A DNA stretch of 64,000 nucleotides from Halosolutus gelatinilyticus (GCF_023028105.1 NZ_CP095491.1:2356001-2420000); one strand, 5' to 3'; numbered from the stretch's first letter, positions 27,103 to 35,723 are shown. A program made the numbers and translations. The notes: a model not told the origin generated them from the letters alone.

Positions 27103-28001
27103 GTACGACCGAAACGGAGCGGGTAGCCGAACACCGGGCGGCTGGCAACAGTTTTCCTGTCGATGTCTGGATCACGCTCAAACGCTGGCTTCGGAAAACC
27201 GTCCGTAACGCGTCCGTGGTGTTCGAGGCACTGTTAACGCCCTTTATATTTCTGATATTATTCACGCAGGTGTTCGGGCAGATTGCCGAAGGGCCAATCC
27301 AAGAATTGATTGGAGCGGATGTTACCTATATCACCTTCCTCACGCCAGCCATCGTCATCCTCTCAGCCATGACGGTAGCCATCCACTCTGGATTGGGGTT
27401 GATCGACGACATGGAGAGTGGCATGTTCGAAAAAATACTCGTCTCACCGACCCACCGTGGGGCGATGTTTCTTGGAAAAGCCCTCTCTGATGTGATCCGA
27501 ATTATCATTGAAACGGCGATGATTCTCGTGCTCGGATACCTCATCTTGTGGATCGATTCCGGCGGCTCGGTCGAGACCTACATCCAAACAGGACTGGGAG
27601 GCGTACTCGGAGTTTTCGCCATCGCCATCGTGTTTTCGCTGTGGTTTGTAGCCTTCTCAAACATCGCTGCGCTCGTGACGAAGAATGCTACATCGACCGC
27701 GATGTGGGCGTATATGTTGCAGTTTCCTTTGCTGTTCGCTTCGAGTGCATTCGTCCCGGTCAGCGCCCTGCCGGAGTGGATGCAGGTAGTGGCGACGGTC
27801 AACCCGGTCACGTACGGTGTCGATGCCGTCCGTGCGCTGATGCTCGGCCAGGATGTCCTCACGGTGATCGATGTGACGGCGTTCTCCGGTATCTGGAATA
27901 CCATTGTGCCAGCGGTAGTAGTGCTTGGTGTGTTTGACCTCGTGTTTGGTGGGATCGTCGTCGTCTTGTTGCGACGCGTGGCGAGTTCACGAGTTAGCTA
28001 A
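27099..28001 (+). CDS. ABC-2 type permease
   Basis: A 300-residue membrane protein with six predicted helices; the ABC-2 motif region PLLFASSAFVPVSALPEWMQVVATVNPVTY (read 27727-27816) includes the conserved NPVTYGVDAVRAL. Its ATG overlaps the ATPase stop (ATGA). Together they form a half-size exporter pair likely pumping a lipophilic compound or antibiotic outwards; direction is inferred from family. A cytoplasmic N-terminal tail of ~35 residues precedes the first helix. Confidence 0.92.
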   Translation: MSTTETERVAEHRAAGNSFPVDVWITLKRWLRKTVRNASVVFEALLTPFIFLILFTQVFGQIAEGPIQELIGADVTYITFLTPAIVILSAMTVAIHSGLGLIDDMESGMFEKILVSPTHRGAMFLGKALSDVIRIIIETAMILVLGYLILWIDSGGSVETYIQTGLGGVLGVFAIAIVFSLWFVAFSNIAALVTKNATSTAMWAYMLQFPLLFASSAFVPVSALPEWMQVVATVNPVTYGVDAVRALMLGQDVLTVIDVTAFSGIWNTIVPAVVVLGVFDLVFGGIVVVLLRRVASSRVS

Positions 28002-28039
28002 CTGATTCACTAGATGGCGCTCGTCGGACCGTCCCCCCG

Positions 28040-28444
28040 TTGTTTGCTGTTGAATCCGATGGGACAAATGATGATATCAACGAATTCGTCTCAGCGGTCA
28101 CGACTATTGTGCAGTCGTGGTGCGAGCACACGACCGTCTATGCTGACATCGAGACACTGGTCCGTCAGCTACCGATAGATCAGTGTACGTTCGCGCCGTA
28201 CTCGGGGACGTACCCGATGACGATCCTGGTCCGAGTGTTTCTCCTCGAAAAACTCAACGGCTGGGACGACACTGCACTCCACGACTACCTATACGTGAAT
28301 CCGTCGCTTCGTCGGGATCTCGGCTCCGAGACGTTCCCGGCTCAATCGGCGTTCTGGCGAGCATAGAACCACCGCTTCAGCCACGAACTGCGTGATGCCG
28401 TCCAGAAGTGTGCTGACAGTAATCGGTTCTTCAATTTTGCGTAA
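28040..28444 (+). pseudogene. fragment of a DDE transposase
   Basis: The frame encodes the start of an IS transposase: LVRQLPIDQCTFAPYSGTYP, then VRVFLLEKLNGWDDTALHDYL and NPSLRRDLGSETFPAQSAFWRA. An in-frame TAG at 28364-28366 stands where Trp is expected. The frame then continues with NHRFSHELRDAVQKCADS to a TAA at 28444. The catalytic domain is missing. It is an IS5/IS1182-like N-terminal remnant by appearance; exact family is uncertain. No terminal repeats are seen. Confidence 0.7.
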
Positions 28445-28532
28445 TTGAGCACCTCAAGTGCTGTCCGTCCTGGTTTCGTATCCGTACTTTATACTCTGAT
28501 GCGTGGTTGGGTAGAAACGGAGATAGTACTGT

Positions 28533-28655
28533 ATGTTTGCATTCGCCACGGAAATTCATCCAGATACGAAGAAGCTTGAACTCCTCGTAGAATCATTTTC
28601 TGAGGCATTAACAGAGAGCCCACCGATGGTCACAGTTTGTTCCCACATTCTTTAA
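28533..28655 (+). CDS. possible 40-residue protein
   Basis: A short frame MFAFATEIHPDTKKLELLVE... ending CSHIL, preceded by a TATA-like TTTATAC about 40 bases upstream. Composition is unlike the GC-rich core. It may be a fragment left by IS activity. No family recognised. The remaining 28656-28793 stretch holds nothing I can name. Confidence 0.22.
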   Translation: MFAFATEIHPDTKKLELLVESFSEALTESPPMVTVCSHIL

Positions 28656-28793
28656 TTTTCACCCGGAAATCGGGTTTAGAACCCCGACCGCCCCTGACGA
28701 TCGCGGTGAAGCCTGCGTGAAACAGGTCTGAAACACCTCATCCTCCGAAACTGTGTTGCGCCGATTCTGCGATTTGATATCGTGATATGTGAT

Positions 28794-29392
28794 TTATCGC
28801 ACGGCAGTCGCTGCCGAGCGCCGACGCCGATAGGCCAGGCGCTCGACTCGCTCGTCTCGAACCGACGGCGAGCGCCTCGAACGGCGCGATCCGCTATCGA
28901 TCGAAGGCCTTGCGCATCTCAACGACAGGTCCCTCGCGTCGTGGAACTCAAGCGAGTGTTCGGCCACGCGATCGTAACCGTGCGCCTCGTAGAACGCCAC
29001 GGCGTTGCGGGACGCCCACAGTCCGAGCACCTCGACACTTTCTCGCCGGGCGTGGGCTTCGAGTTCGTCGTGAGTGCGCGATCCGACGCCGCGGCGGGTG
29101 ATCGACGGATGGACGTAGATAGCGGTAATCTCTCCCCGGATCGGGCGCTGAAAGTAGTCGTCCGCGTCAGGTTTCATCCAGCCGAAGCCCACGATCCGAT
29201 CGTCGCGTTCCGCGACGACGAAGTACGTTCCATCGGATTCGATCGGATACCGCTCCAGGTCGTGGTCGTGCGCCCACGCTGCGACCTGTTCGTCGATGTA
29301 GTCCGTCCCCGCGACCCCTCGATTGATGCGAGATGAACGTTTCGGACGCCGCGAGCGTCGGCGGAGACTGCCGTCCGTATACCGAGATCCAT
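28794..29392 (-). pseudogene. GNAT N-acetyltransferase, frameshifted
   Basis: Two frames together make one GNAT. The N-terminus MDLGIRTAVSADARGVRNVH starts at 29392. The rest, from GVAGTDYIDEQVAAWAHDHD on, is one frame away. It includes the acetyl-CoA loop ITAIYVHPSITRRGVGSRTH and the final VLGLWASRNAVAFYEAHGYDR. The shift falls in a C4 run (29315-29318; G4 on the coding strand), where one extra base would restore the protein. The C-terminal tail past RCARPSIDSGS is Arg-rich. Either a real mutation or a homopolymer read error. Confidence 0.75.
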
Positions 29393-30110
29393 ATCGTCGG
29401 ATTCCGGTACGAACGCCAAATATATTCGCACGCCTACAGGAACTGGTCGCGCGTTCGACTGGGGTCGCGGACGACCCGGGTCGACAGTCGAAGCTGCGAA
29501 GTACCGAAGGGGCGTCCTCAGCTCGCGAACCCCACTTGAGGGTCTCGAGATCGGAGTTCTCGATCGGACCGATCGCCGTCGTTTCGGAACGCTTCGGTGA
29601 GTCGAGGACGTCGACCGCGCGGGAGTCGGCGCGCGACGCCGCGTGGCGGTGTCGGTACCGGCGTGCAGCGATCGCTCCTTCCTGTTGCACTGGCGGGTCG
29701 AGAGTCAATCGGAATTTCGCCGACCGCACTCCGGTTGCTTCCGTCGATCGCGAACGATCACGTTCGCGAGCCCTCGCCGACTGGATTCGTACGGCCGTCG
29801 AAGTGAGTTCGGGGTCGGACGCGAGCGACTCGCGCGCAGCGCGTCGCTCGCCGAACTGCGAGCGAGAGCGGCTGTACGCGACGGATCCGTTCGGCGATTT
29901 CGACTCGATCTGCGGAGTAACGCACAGAATACATCGTATAGCGCTATACGAAATCCCGTGTGGCTCACCGTTGCGAGAACCAACCGGATTCGCGCTCGCT
30001 GTGCTGCGAGGGCAGACGATCTGGTACTGCAGGAATCGAGTCGGCGGATCCGCGACGGCGGGTATCGAACGGCCTGAGGTTTCTTGCCGGCGGGGTCCGT
30101 ACGCGATCGT
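29393..30110. other. 718 bases without a supportable gene
   Basis: All open frames here are Arg/Ser-rich and lack haloarchaeal acidic character. The segment is probably a decayed gene or spacer. It contains a 16-base perfect palindrome, listed separately. Confidence 0.45.
29935..29950. promoter_or_regulatory. perfect 16-base palindrome CGTATAGCGCTATACG
   Basis: The sequence equals its own reverse complement over 16 bases and lies in an AT-richer patch of an otherwise gene-free stretch, 161 bases before the hypothetical gene at 30111. It has the form of a dimeric repressor operator. Confidence 0.35.
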
Positions 30111-30497
30111 ATGGACGAGATTTCTCTCGGCGTGCCGGAACCGCTGCTCGATCGCCTGCCCGACGACGACGCGGTCGCCGGCCCGGACATGCAGCAGGCG
30201 GTCGCGGGGTGGGAGAGACGACTGAACCAGGCGATCGAGGAAGCCGACGACGAGCGCGAGGCGGCAGGGATCGTGCTCGACGCGATCGATCGGTTCGAGG
30301 ACCGCCACGAAACCTACGACGACCTGGTCCCGGAGCTGCGCGCGTGGGGACAGTCGCCGATCTACGCGATCGCGTGGCGGACGCTGTACGCCGACGTGAT
30401 CGCCCAGCTCTACGAGCACGACGACCTCGCCGACCACCTCGATCGGGAGCGCAACCAGCGACTGGTCGAGGACGGCATTCGTCTGCGGGATCTCTAA
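30111..30497 (+). CDS. conserved haloarchaeal hypothetical protein
   Basis: A 128-residue acidic helical protein (MDEISLGVPEPLLDRLPDDD ...), rich in helices such as GWERRLNQAIEEADDEREAA and LVPELRAWGQSPIYAIAWRT. No metal motif, signal or membrane segment. The start at 30111 begins the acidic part; the 9 residues upstream are basic. Function unknown. Confidence 0.65.
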   Translation: MDEISLGVPEPLLDRLPDDDAVAGPDMQQAVAGWERRLNQAIEEADDEREAAGIVLDAIDRFEDRHETYDDLVPELRAWGQSPIYAIAWRTLYADVIAQLYEHDDLADHLDRERNQRLVEDGIRLRDL

Positions 30498-30669
30498 TGG
30501 ATCGTCCGTCCCGCCGAACTGGTCGGTTTCCTCGAGCGTCCGCCTCGGCCGCGGGAGTCCGCGAATTCGCGACACGGTGACCCTCTCCGCGCGCGAATCA
30601 GCGAACGTGAACGTTTGTTGTCGAGTACGCTGCGTGTGAACAGGCACAAGCCACAAGGGCTTTGACCGC

Positions 30670-31179
30670 GTGCTCGATAGCCGTACTGTGGCAGCGATTG
30701 ACGGACGACCGGACGACGATCGAAACCGGTCGCAGACGATCGATTTGACGACGCGCATTCGGCGTCGCGTTCTCCCGACGCTCCACCGAGTCAAGGAACC
30801 GCTCGGTGGGTTCGCACAGTGTATCCAGCACCCCGACGAGTACGTCGGCACGGCCCACTACGGCCTCGATGAGTTTCGAGCGCAGCTTCAGGAGATGGCG
30901 TTCGAACCGGAACCGATCGCGTCCCTGAAAGTACACGAGGACGGCCGGCTCTCCGCCGGGAGCTGGGTCCGACGGAAGTCGCCGATCGCGACGTGGCAGT
31001 TGCACGTGGCGCTGTTCGAAAACGGCGGCGACGCGGTCGACGTGTTTGCCCACCGCGAGTACTCGTGGCTCCGCCACCCGCTCAAACACTACCGGGGCGA
31101 CGGCTGGGATACGGCTACTGGCGTCAAACAGATGCGGTCGCTCCTCTCCGCACACGACATCGCGTTTCGAATCGACTGA
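30670..31179 (+). CDS. hypothetical haloarchaeal protein
   Basis: A 169-residue protein from GTG 30670. After a variable N-terminus it has ordered segments RRRVLPTLHRVKEPLGGFAQ, then HPDEYVGTAHYGLDEFRAQL, SWVRRKSPIATWQLHVALFE and AHREYSWLRHPLKHYRGDGW. The latter part looks like a conserved alpha/beta domain of unknown function. No signal or membrane segment. The true start could be the GTG at 30688. Confidence 0.6.
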   Translation: MLDSRTVAAIDGRPDDDRNRSQTIDLTTRIRRRVLPTLHRVKEPLGGFAQCIQHPDEYVGTAHYGLDEFRAQLQEMAFEPEPIASLKVHEDGRLSAGSWVRRKSPIATWQLHVALFENGGDAVDVFAHREYSWLRHPLKHYRGDGWDTATGVKQMRSLLSAHDIAFRID

Positions 31180-31356
31180 CACGCGTCGTGGCGGTCCGGA
31201 CCGATCGAATCGCACCGCGGCAATCGGATCGGTGCGGCGACCGGATCAGCGGGACAACCGGATCGATCGGCTGGACGAGTTCGCGCGCGTCAGCCGGCCG
31301 GCGTCGACGTATCGGTTTCACAACCAATTTGGTTCGCGACGAGAAACCGCCGAACG

Positions 31357-32466
31357 ATGGCCAACACGGCGACAGTCACCGCGTTCACGGACCTATATCT
31401 GCCGACGGTCAACGGCGTCACGTACACGGTATCCCTCTGGCGCAAGCGGTGGCCCCGATGTCGGGAGTCGATGGACGTTGTTTTCCCCGAGATGGACGGC
31501 TACGAACCCGGTGACGGGGAGTACGCGCTCCCGAGCGTGCGAGCGCCGCTGTACCCGCAGTACCGGCTCGGACTCCCAGCGATCCCCGACGATCTCGAAC
31601 CCTCGGACGTCGTCCACCTCCATACGCCGTTTACCGTCGGGATCGCCGGGCTGCGCTTCGCCCACGAGTACGACGTTCCCGTCGTCGCCTCCTACCACAC
31701 GCTGCTGGCCGATCGCGCGGACCAGCACGTCCCCGACTCGCTGGTCGGCGGCCTCAAGTGGATCTGCCGGGGCTACGAGCGATCGTTCTTCGAGCGCGTC
31801 GACCACGTGATCGCCCCGACGTCGTTCGCGCGCCAGCACCTGGTCGATAACGTCGACGTTGACGTCAACGCGACCGTCGTCTCGAACGGCATCGACACCG
31901 AGTTCTTCCGCCCGATGGACACGACGGCGTTTCGACACCGGTACGATATCCCTTCGGGGCCGCTGCTCGGCTACACGGGCCGACACAGCGAGGAGAAGAA
32001 CCTGCGGGAGGCGATCGACGTCGTCGACGGAACCGACTGTGCGCTCGTTCTGGGCGGCGACGGCCCCGATCGCGAGGCCCTCGAGGCGTACGCCGCGAAC
32101 GCGAACGCAGACGTTTGCTTTCTCGGTTTCCTCGAGCGCGAGGAACTCCCCGAGTTCTACTCGGCGCTCGACGTCTTCGTCTTCCCCAGTCCGGTCGAGA
32201 CGCAGGGGTTGGTGGCGCTCGAGGCGACCGCCTGCGGGACGCCCGTCGTCGCCGTGGACGCGGGCGCGCTCACGGACAGCGTCATCGAGGGCGAGACGGG
32301 CTACCGGTATGAATCCGGCGACCTGGCGGAGTTCCGCTGGGCGATCCACCGGGCGCTCGCGGAGAACGATCGACTCTCGGATCTCTGCCGGCGCCGTCGG
32401 GCGATGCTCTCGGTCGAGCACTCGCTCGAACAGGTGGCTGGGGTCTACGACTCGCTGCAGTCCTGA
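31357..32466 (+). CDS. glycosyltransferase family 4 protein
   Basis: A 369-residue GT-B enzyme. The N-terminal acceptor domain starts FTDLYLPTVNGVTYTVSLWR with the G-V-x loop. The C-terminal donor domain carries LLGYTGRHSEEKNLREAIDV, LGGDGPDREALEAYA, FLEREELPEFYSALDVFVFP and the E-x7-E pair SPVETQGLVALEATACGTPV. It transfers a sugar from a nucleotide donor, probably to a lipid such as in glycolipid synthesis; the acceptor is inferred only from family. No membrane segment. It is a single gene. Confidence 0.92.
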   Translation: MANTATVTAFTDLYLPTVNGVTYTVSLWRKRWPRCRESMDVVFPEMDGYEPGDGEYALPSVRAPLYPQYRLGLPAIPDDLEPSDVVHLHTPFTVGIAGLRFAHEYDVPVVASYHTLLADRADQHVPDSLVGGLKWICRGYERSFFERVDHVIAPTSFARQHLVDNVDVDVNATVVSNGIDTEFFRPMDTTAFRHRYDIPSGPLLGYTGRHSEEKNLREAIDVVDGTDCALVLGGDGPDREALEAYAANANADVCFLGFLEREELPEFYSALDVFVFPSPVETQGLVALEATACGTPVVAVDAGALTDSVIEGETGYRYESGDLAEFRWAIHRALAENDRLSDLCRRRRAMLSVEHSLEQVAGVYDSLQS

Positions 32467-32562
32467 CCGCTCGGGGCGGCAGCGGATTCTCACCGGTCGG
32501 AATCGCCGATCGCGACTCGCCGAAAACGGGAACGTTTTCGTCTCCGCCGACAGGTTTTGCGT

Positions 32563-33258
32563 ATGGTCCTCCCGCTGGAGATGGGGTGGCGACACCTGTT
32601 GTTCGAGAACTGGCCGATCGACGCGTCCCTCCTCGACGCCCACGTTCCCGATCGACTCGCCGTCGACGAACACGACGGGACGGGCTGGCTCTCGGCGGTC
32701 CCGTTCACCAACGTCGCCGTTCGGCCGCGTGGACTTCCGATCGGTCTCGGCGTCGCACTACCCGAACTCAACCTGCGGACGTACGTCACCTGCGACGGCG
32801 AGCCGGGGGTCTACTTCTTCAGCCTCGACGCCCAGGGGATCGCGAGCGTGATCGGCGCTCGCGCGTTCCACCACCTGCCGTACTACTACGCTCGCATCTC
32901 GCTCGAGTGGGACGACGGCCGGGTTCGGTTCTCGAGTCGGCGCCGTCATCCCGGCGATCGCCCCGCGCGCTACGAGGCCAGCTACTGGCCGACCGGAGAG
33001 CCATTCTCTGCGCCCGAGGATCCGCTGGCCCGGTTTCTCGTCGAACGTTACCGGTTCTACACGGAGGCGCCGGACGGTACCCTTCGGACCACGACCGTCG
33101 ACCACAACCCGTGGACGCTCTACCCGGCCGATGCCGTCGTCGAGACGAATACGCTGCTCGCGGCCAACGGCTTCCGACGGCCGGACCAGGAGCCGATCCG
33201 CTACTACAGTCCCGGACTGGACGTGATCGCCTCGCGAAGCGATCGGTGGACGGGCTGA
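32563..33258 (+). CDS. YqjF-like DUF2071 protein
   Basis: A 231-residue protein of the acetoacetate-decarboxylase-like fold: MGWRHLLFENWPIDASLLDA, then VRPRGLPIGLGVALPELNLR, GVYFFSLDAQGIASVIGARA and a closing region with LARFLVERYRFYTEAPDG. This pattern (W-x6-NW, PxLNxRxYV, FFSLDA) is DUF2071/YqjF. The function is not established. The ATG at 32563 is preferred because homologues start near MGWR. Confidence 0.85.
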   Translation: MVLPLEMGWRHLLFENWPIDASLLDAHVPDRLAVDEHDGTGWLSAVPFTNVAVRPRGLPIGLGVALPELNLRTYVTCDGEPGVYFFSLDAQGIASVIGARAFHHLPYYYARISLEWDDGRVRFSSRRRHPGDRPARYEASYWPTGEPFSAPEDPLARFLVERYRFYTEAPDGTLRTTTVDHNPWTLYPADAVVETNTLLAANGFRRPDQEPIRYYSPGLDVIASRSDRWTG

Positions 33259-33338
33259 GTCTGACCGAGGGCGCGATCGGACCCGATCGGGATATCGGTC
33301 GGATTGCTGACGGGTAGACCCGAGACACGTTCACGCAG

Positions 33339-33365
33339 CCCAAGGGTTCAAATCCCAGCATTGGG
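33339..33365 (+). other. tRNA T-arm-like hairpin (tRNA remnant?)
   Basis: CCCAA (33339-33343) pairs with TTGGG (33361-33365) around GGG-TTCAAAT-CCC, a standard tRNA T-loop with a 3-base stem. The 5' half of a tRNA is absent, so it is not functional. It may be a remnant of a tRNA or of a tRNA-derived attachment site, placed just before the gene at 33376. Confidence 0.3.
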
Positions 33366-33375
33366 TACAGGGGGC

Positions 33376-33726
33376 ATGGAGTTTGCCGTGTCTCGCGAGG
33401 GAACGACGCTCGTGACGCTGCACGAGGGGACCGACACGACCGCCTGCAACGCCGCCGCCGCGGAACTGACTGCGAATCTCGAATCGCTCGCGGCCGAGGG
33501 GACGATCGCGAACTGGGCGATCGACGACGCGACGGTGTACGAGCACCCGACGGCGCCGTTCGATCCGTACACGATCGCGGTCGCGTTCACCGTGACCGTC
33601 GTCGTCGACGCCGACGATCCCGCCGCCGCGACGGAGATCGGCGCGAGCGCGATCGACGACGCCCTCGAGCGCGCGGACGTTGACGCCGTCTCCTACACGT
33701 CCTCGCCGGCGGCGTCGGCCCCCTGA
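33376..33726 (+). CDS. conserved haloarchaeal hypothetical protein
   Basis: A 116-residue acidic protein, MEFAVSREGTTLVTLHEGTD..., with beta strands and an Ala/Asp-rich helical C-terminus (TEIGASAIDDALERADVDAV). The start is set where acidic composition begins; the frame upstream overlaps the tRNA-like remnant. No motif indicates a function. Confidence 0.62.
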   Translation: MEFAVSREGTTLVTLHEGTDTTACNAAAAELTANLESLAAEGTIANWAIDDATVYEHPTAPFDPYTIAVAFTVTVVVDADDPAAATEIGASAIDDALERADVDAVSYTSSPAASAP

Positions 33727-33829
33727 GCGCGGATCCCGGCCGGCGCCCGCTCTCGATCCGCGAATCGCCCCTGGCGAACGCTTCCCGCCGATCGCCCGGA
33801 CTTATGTCGCCGCGGGACGAGAACCGAAT

Positions 33830-34120
33830 ATGGAGATCGAACTTCGGTTCTTCGCCACCTTTCGTGAGGCGGTCGGCACGAAAGAGCGAACGCGTACGGT
33901 CGACGACGACGCGACCGTCGGCGACGTTCTCGCGGGCCTCGAAGCGGAGTACGACGGCCTCGACGGACGGTTGCTCGCGGAGGACGGCGACGCGATCCGC
34001 CCGCAGCTAAACGTCCTCAAGAACGGGCGAAACGTGGTTCACATGGCGGGTCCGGCGACCGACCTGGACGACGGCGACGTGGTGTCGGTGTTCCCGCCGG
34101 TCGCCGGCGGGGCGGCGTAA
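33830..34120 (+). CDS. MoaD/ubiquitin-like small modifier (SAMP3-like), C-terminus extended by two Ala
   Basis: A 96-residue beta-grasp protein: MEIELRFFATFREAVGTKER, then TVGDVLAGLEAEYDGLDGRL, LNVLKNGRNVVHMAGPATDL and DGDVVSVFPPVAGG. It resembles haloarchaeal SAMP3/MoaD proteins, which are activated as C-terminal adenylates or thiocarboxylates for protein modification or molybdopterin synthesis. The family ends in free Gly-Gly; here the codons GCG GCG follow before TAA, giving GGAA. It must be trimmed to be conjugated, or it is inactive for this. The molybdo- and tungsto-enzymes at 41996 and 56614 would need the MoaD function. Confidence 0.87.
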   Translation: MEIELRFFATFREAVGTKERTRTVDDDATVGDVLAGLEAEYDGLDGRLLAEDGDAIRPQLNVLKNGRNVVHMAGPATDLDDGDVVSVFPPVAGGAA

Positions 34121-34257
34121 CCGATCGATTCTCGCGGTCGTCTTCTTCGGTCCGTCGGATCGTCGGACGGACGCGACGCTCCCCGTCGCGCCGGTCTCGA
34201 CGACCGGGTGTTCCCCTTTCGAGATCGCTTTACGCGTCGCGCTTCGAGGAGGATGCA

Positions 34258-35058
34258 ATGCGATCGGAGTCCCGGACGGGCGACGAGGCCGCACGACTAT
34301 CGACCGCGACGAGTCGGGAGGCAGGGCCGTCGGACGAGACGGACGGCGAGCGAGCGGCAGGTCCGGACCGCGCCCCCGTCCCGTTCGATCGGCGGGGGGT
34401 CCGCGCCGGCTTCCTCACGTGCGTCCCGATCGCGCTCGGCGTCGGCGGCTACGGCATCGCGTTCGGCGTGCTCGCCACTCAAGCCGGCCTGAGCGTCGCA
34501 GAGGCGGCGATGATGAGCGCGCTCGTCCTGGCCGGCGCGTCGCAGATCGTCGCCGTCGAACTCTGGGCGGACCCGATCCCGATCGCGGCGATCGTCGCGA
34601 CGACGTTCGCGATCAACCTCCGGTACTCGCTGATGGGCGCGGCGTTGCAGCCGTGGTTCCGCCACCTCTCGGCGGGACGGCGCTACGGGAGCCTCCTGCT
34701 CATGGCCGACGAGAACTGGGCGCTGACGATGCGCGACTTCAAGGCGGGCAACCGCCGCGGCGCGTTCCTGCTGGGCAGCGGGATCGCGATCTGGATCTTC
34801 TGGGTCGGCGCGACGATCGTCGGCGCGCTCTTCGGCGGGACTGTCGGCGATCCCGCGGCGTACGGCTTCGACTTCATCCTCGCGGCCGTTTTCGTCGCGC
34901 TCGCGGCCGAACTCTGGGAGGGCCGATCGACGCTCGTCCCGTGGCTCGTCGCGCTCGGAACGGCCGTTCTCGCGGCGGACCTCCTCCCCGGCCGGTGGTA
35001 CATCCTGCTCGGCGGCCTCGTCGCCGCCAGCGTCGAGGTGATCCGGTATGATCCATGA
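34258..35058 (+). CDS. azlC: AzlC family branched-chain amino acid exporter subunit
   Basis: A 266-residue protein with a ~45-residue hydrophilic N-terminal tail, then AzlC: GFLTCVPIALGVGGYGIAFG, AMMSALVLAGASQIVAVELW, TFAINLRYSLMGAALQPWFR, and five or more membrane helices. With AzlD it forms a two-subunit exporter of branched-chain amino acids or their analogues. The acidic tail is longer than in bacterial members. azlD overlaps its end. Confidence 0.92.
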   Translation: MRSESRTGDEAARLSTATSREAGPSDETDGERAAGPDRAPVPFDRRGVRAGFLTCVPIALGVGGYGIAFGVLATQAGLSVAEAAMMSALVLAGASQIVAVELWADPIPIAAIVATTFAINLRYSLMGAALQPWFRHLSAGRRYGSLLLMADENWALTMRDFKAGNRRGAFLLGSGIAIWIFWVGATIVGALFGGTVGDPAAYGFDFILAAVFVALAAELWEGRSTLVPWLVALGTAVLAADLLPGRWYILLGGLVAASVEVIRYDP

Positions 35059-35368
35059 GGGCGCTCTCGCGCTCGATCCCCTCGTCGTCGCCGTGATACT
35101 CGCGATGGCCGGCGTGACGGCAGTGACGAAGGTGGGCGGACTGTGGCTCCTGAGCCGGATCGAGGTGAGCGATCGGCTGGAAGCCGGCCTCTCGGTGTTG
35201 CCCGGCGCGATCGTGATCGCCATCCTCGGCCCGGAACTGGCAGCCGGTGGCCCGGCCGAGTGGGGTGCCGCCGGTCTCGTCGTCCTGGTGATGTGGCGAA
35301 CCGAGAATATCCTGCTCGCGCTGTGTGCCGGCGTCGGCGCGGTCGTGCTGTTCAGAGCGATCGGCTGA
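35048..35368 (+). CDS. azlD: AzlD family branched-chain amino acid exporter subunit
   Basis: A 106-residue protein with three to four helices: LDPLVVAVILAMAGVTAVTK, then GLSVLPGAIVIAILGPELAA and LVVLVMWRTENILLALCAGV. Length and order match AzlD. Its ATG lies 11 bases inside azlC, so the two are translationally coupled. Confidence 0.9.
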   Translation: MIHEGALALDPLVVAVILAMAGVTAVTKVGGLWLLSRIEVSDRLEAGLSVLPGAIVIAILGPELAAGGPAEWGAAGLVVLVMWRTENILLALCAGVGAVVLFRAIG

Positions 35369-35414
35369 CCTATTTCGGAGTCTGCGTGGTGAGCGCTGAC
35401 GCGATCGAGAACAC

Positions 35415-35629
35415 CACGAAAGCCCCTGACACGCTCGACCACCTGGGTGGTCGAGCGTGTCAGCCCTTTCAGTCCCACCCGTTTCGGCTGACCGGGATGC
35501 CATCGCGGGTGGGACTGAAAGGGGCTGGCGCTGCCGGCGAACCCGGGCGACACAAGGACCGCAGCCGAACGGAGTGAGGCGAGGACCGCAGCGAGCCTGG
35601 GAGTCGGCAGCGCCAGGGGCTTTCGTAGT
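35415..35629. repeat. compound palindromic element with three nested hairpins
   Basis: Outer arms CGAAAGCCCCTG (35417-35428) and CAGGGGCTTTCG (35614-35625) enclose three further inverted repeats. Hairpin 1 (35427-35462) has perfect 17-base arms. Hairpin 2 has AGCCCTTTCAGTCCCACCCG (35462-35481) against 35506-35526. Hairpin 3 has GGCGCTGCCG (35527-35536) against CGGCAGCGCC (35605-35614). The outer ends and hairpin 2 motif are shared with the repeat at 18277-18351. It could fold as a cloverleaf-like structure in DNA or RNA. No gene lies inside. Confidence 0.82.
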
Positions 35630-35723
35630 GTCCCCATCGATCGAAGATACCGTACAGTAGTTCCAGAACGGGACTCCGTGCCGTCGAACGCGATTTTATC
35701 AGGCTGGCGATCGAAGCCGCGGT

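Noticed and set aside
28794-30851. 685-residue minus-strand open frame
   Set aside because: Only its last ~150 residues are coding (GNAT); the remainder is Arg/Ser-rich read-through of antisense DNA over the genes at 30111 and 30670.
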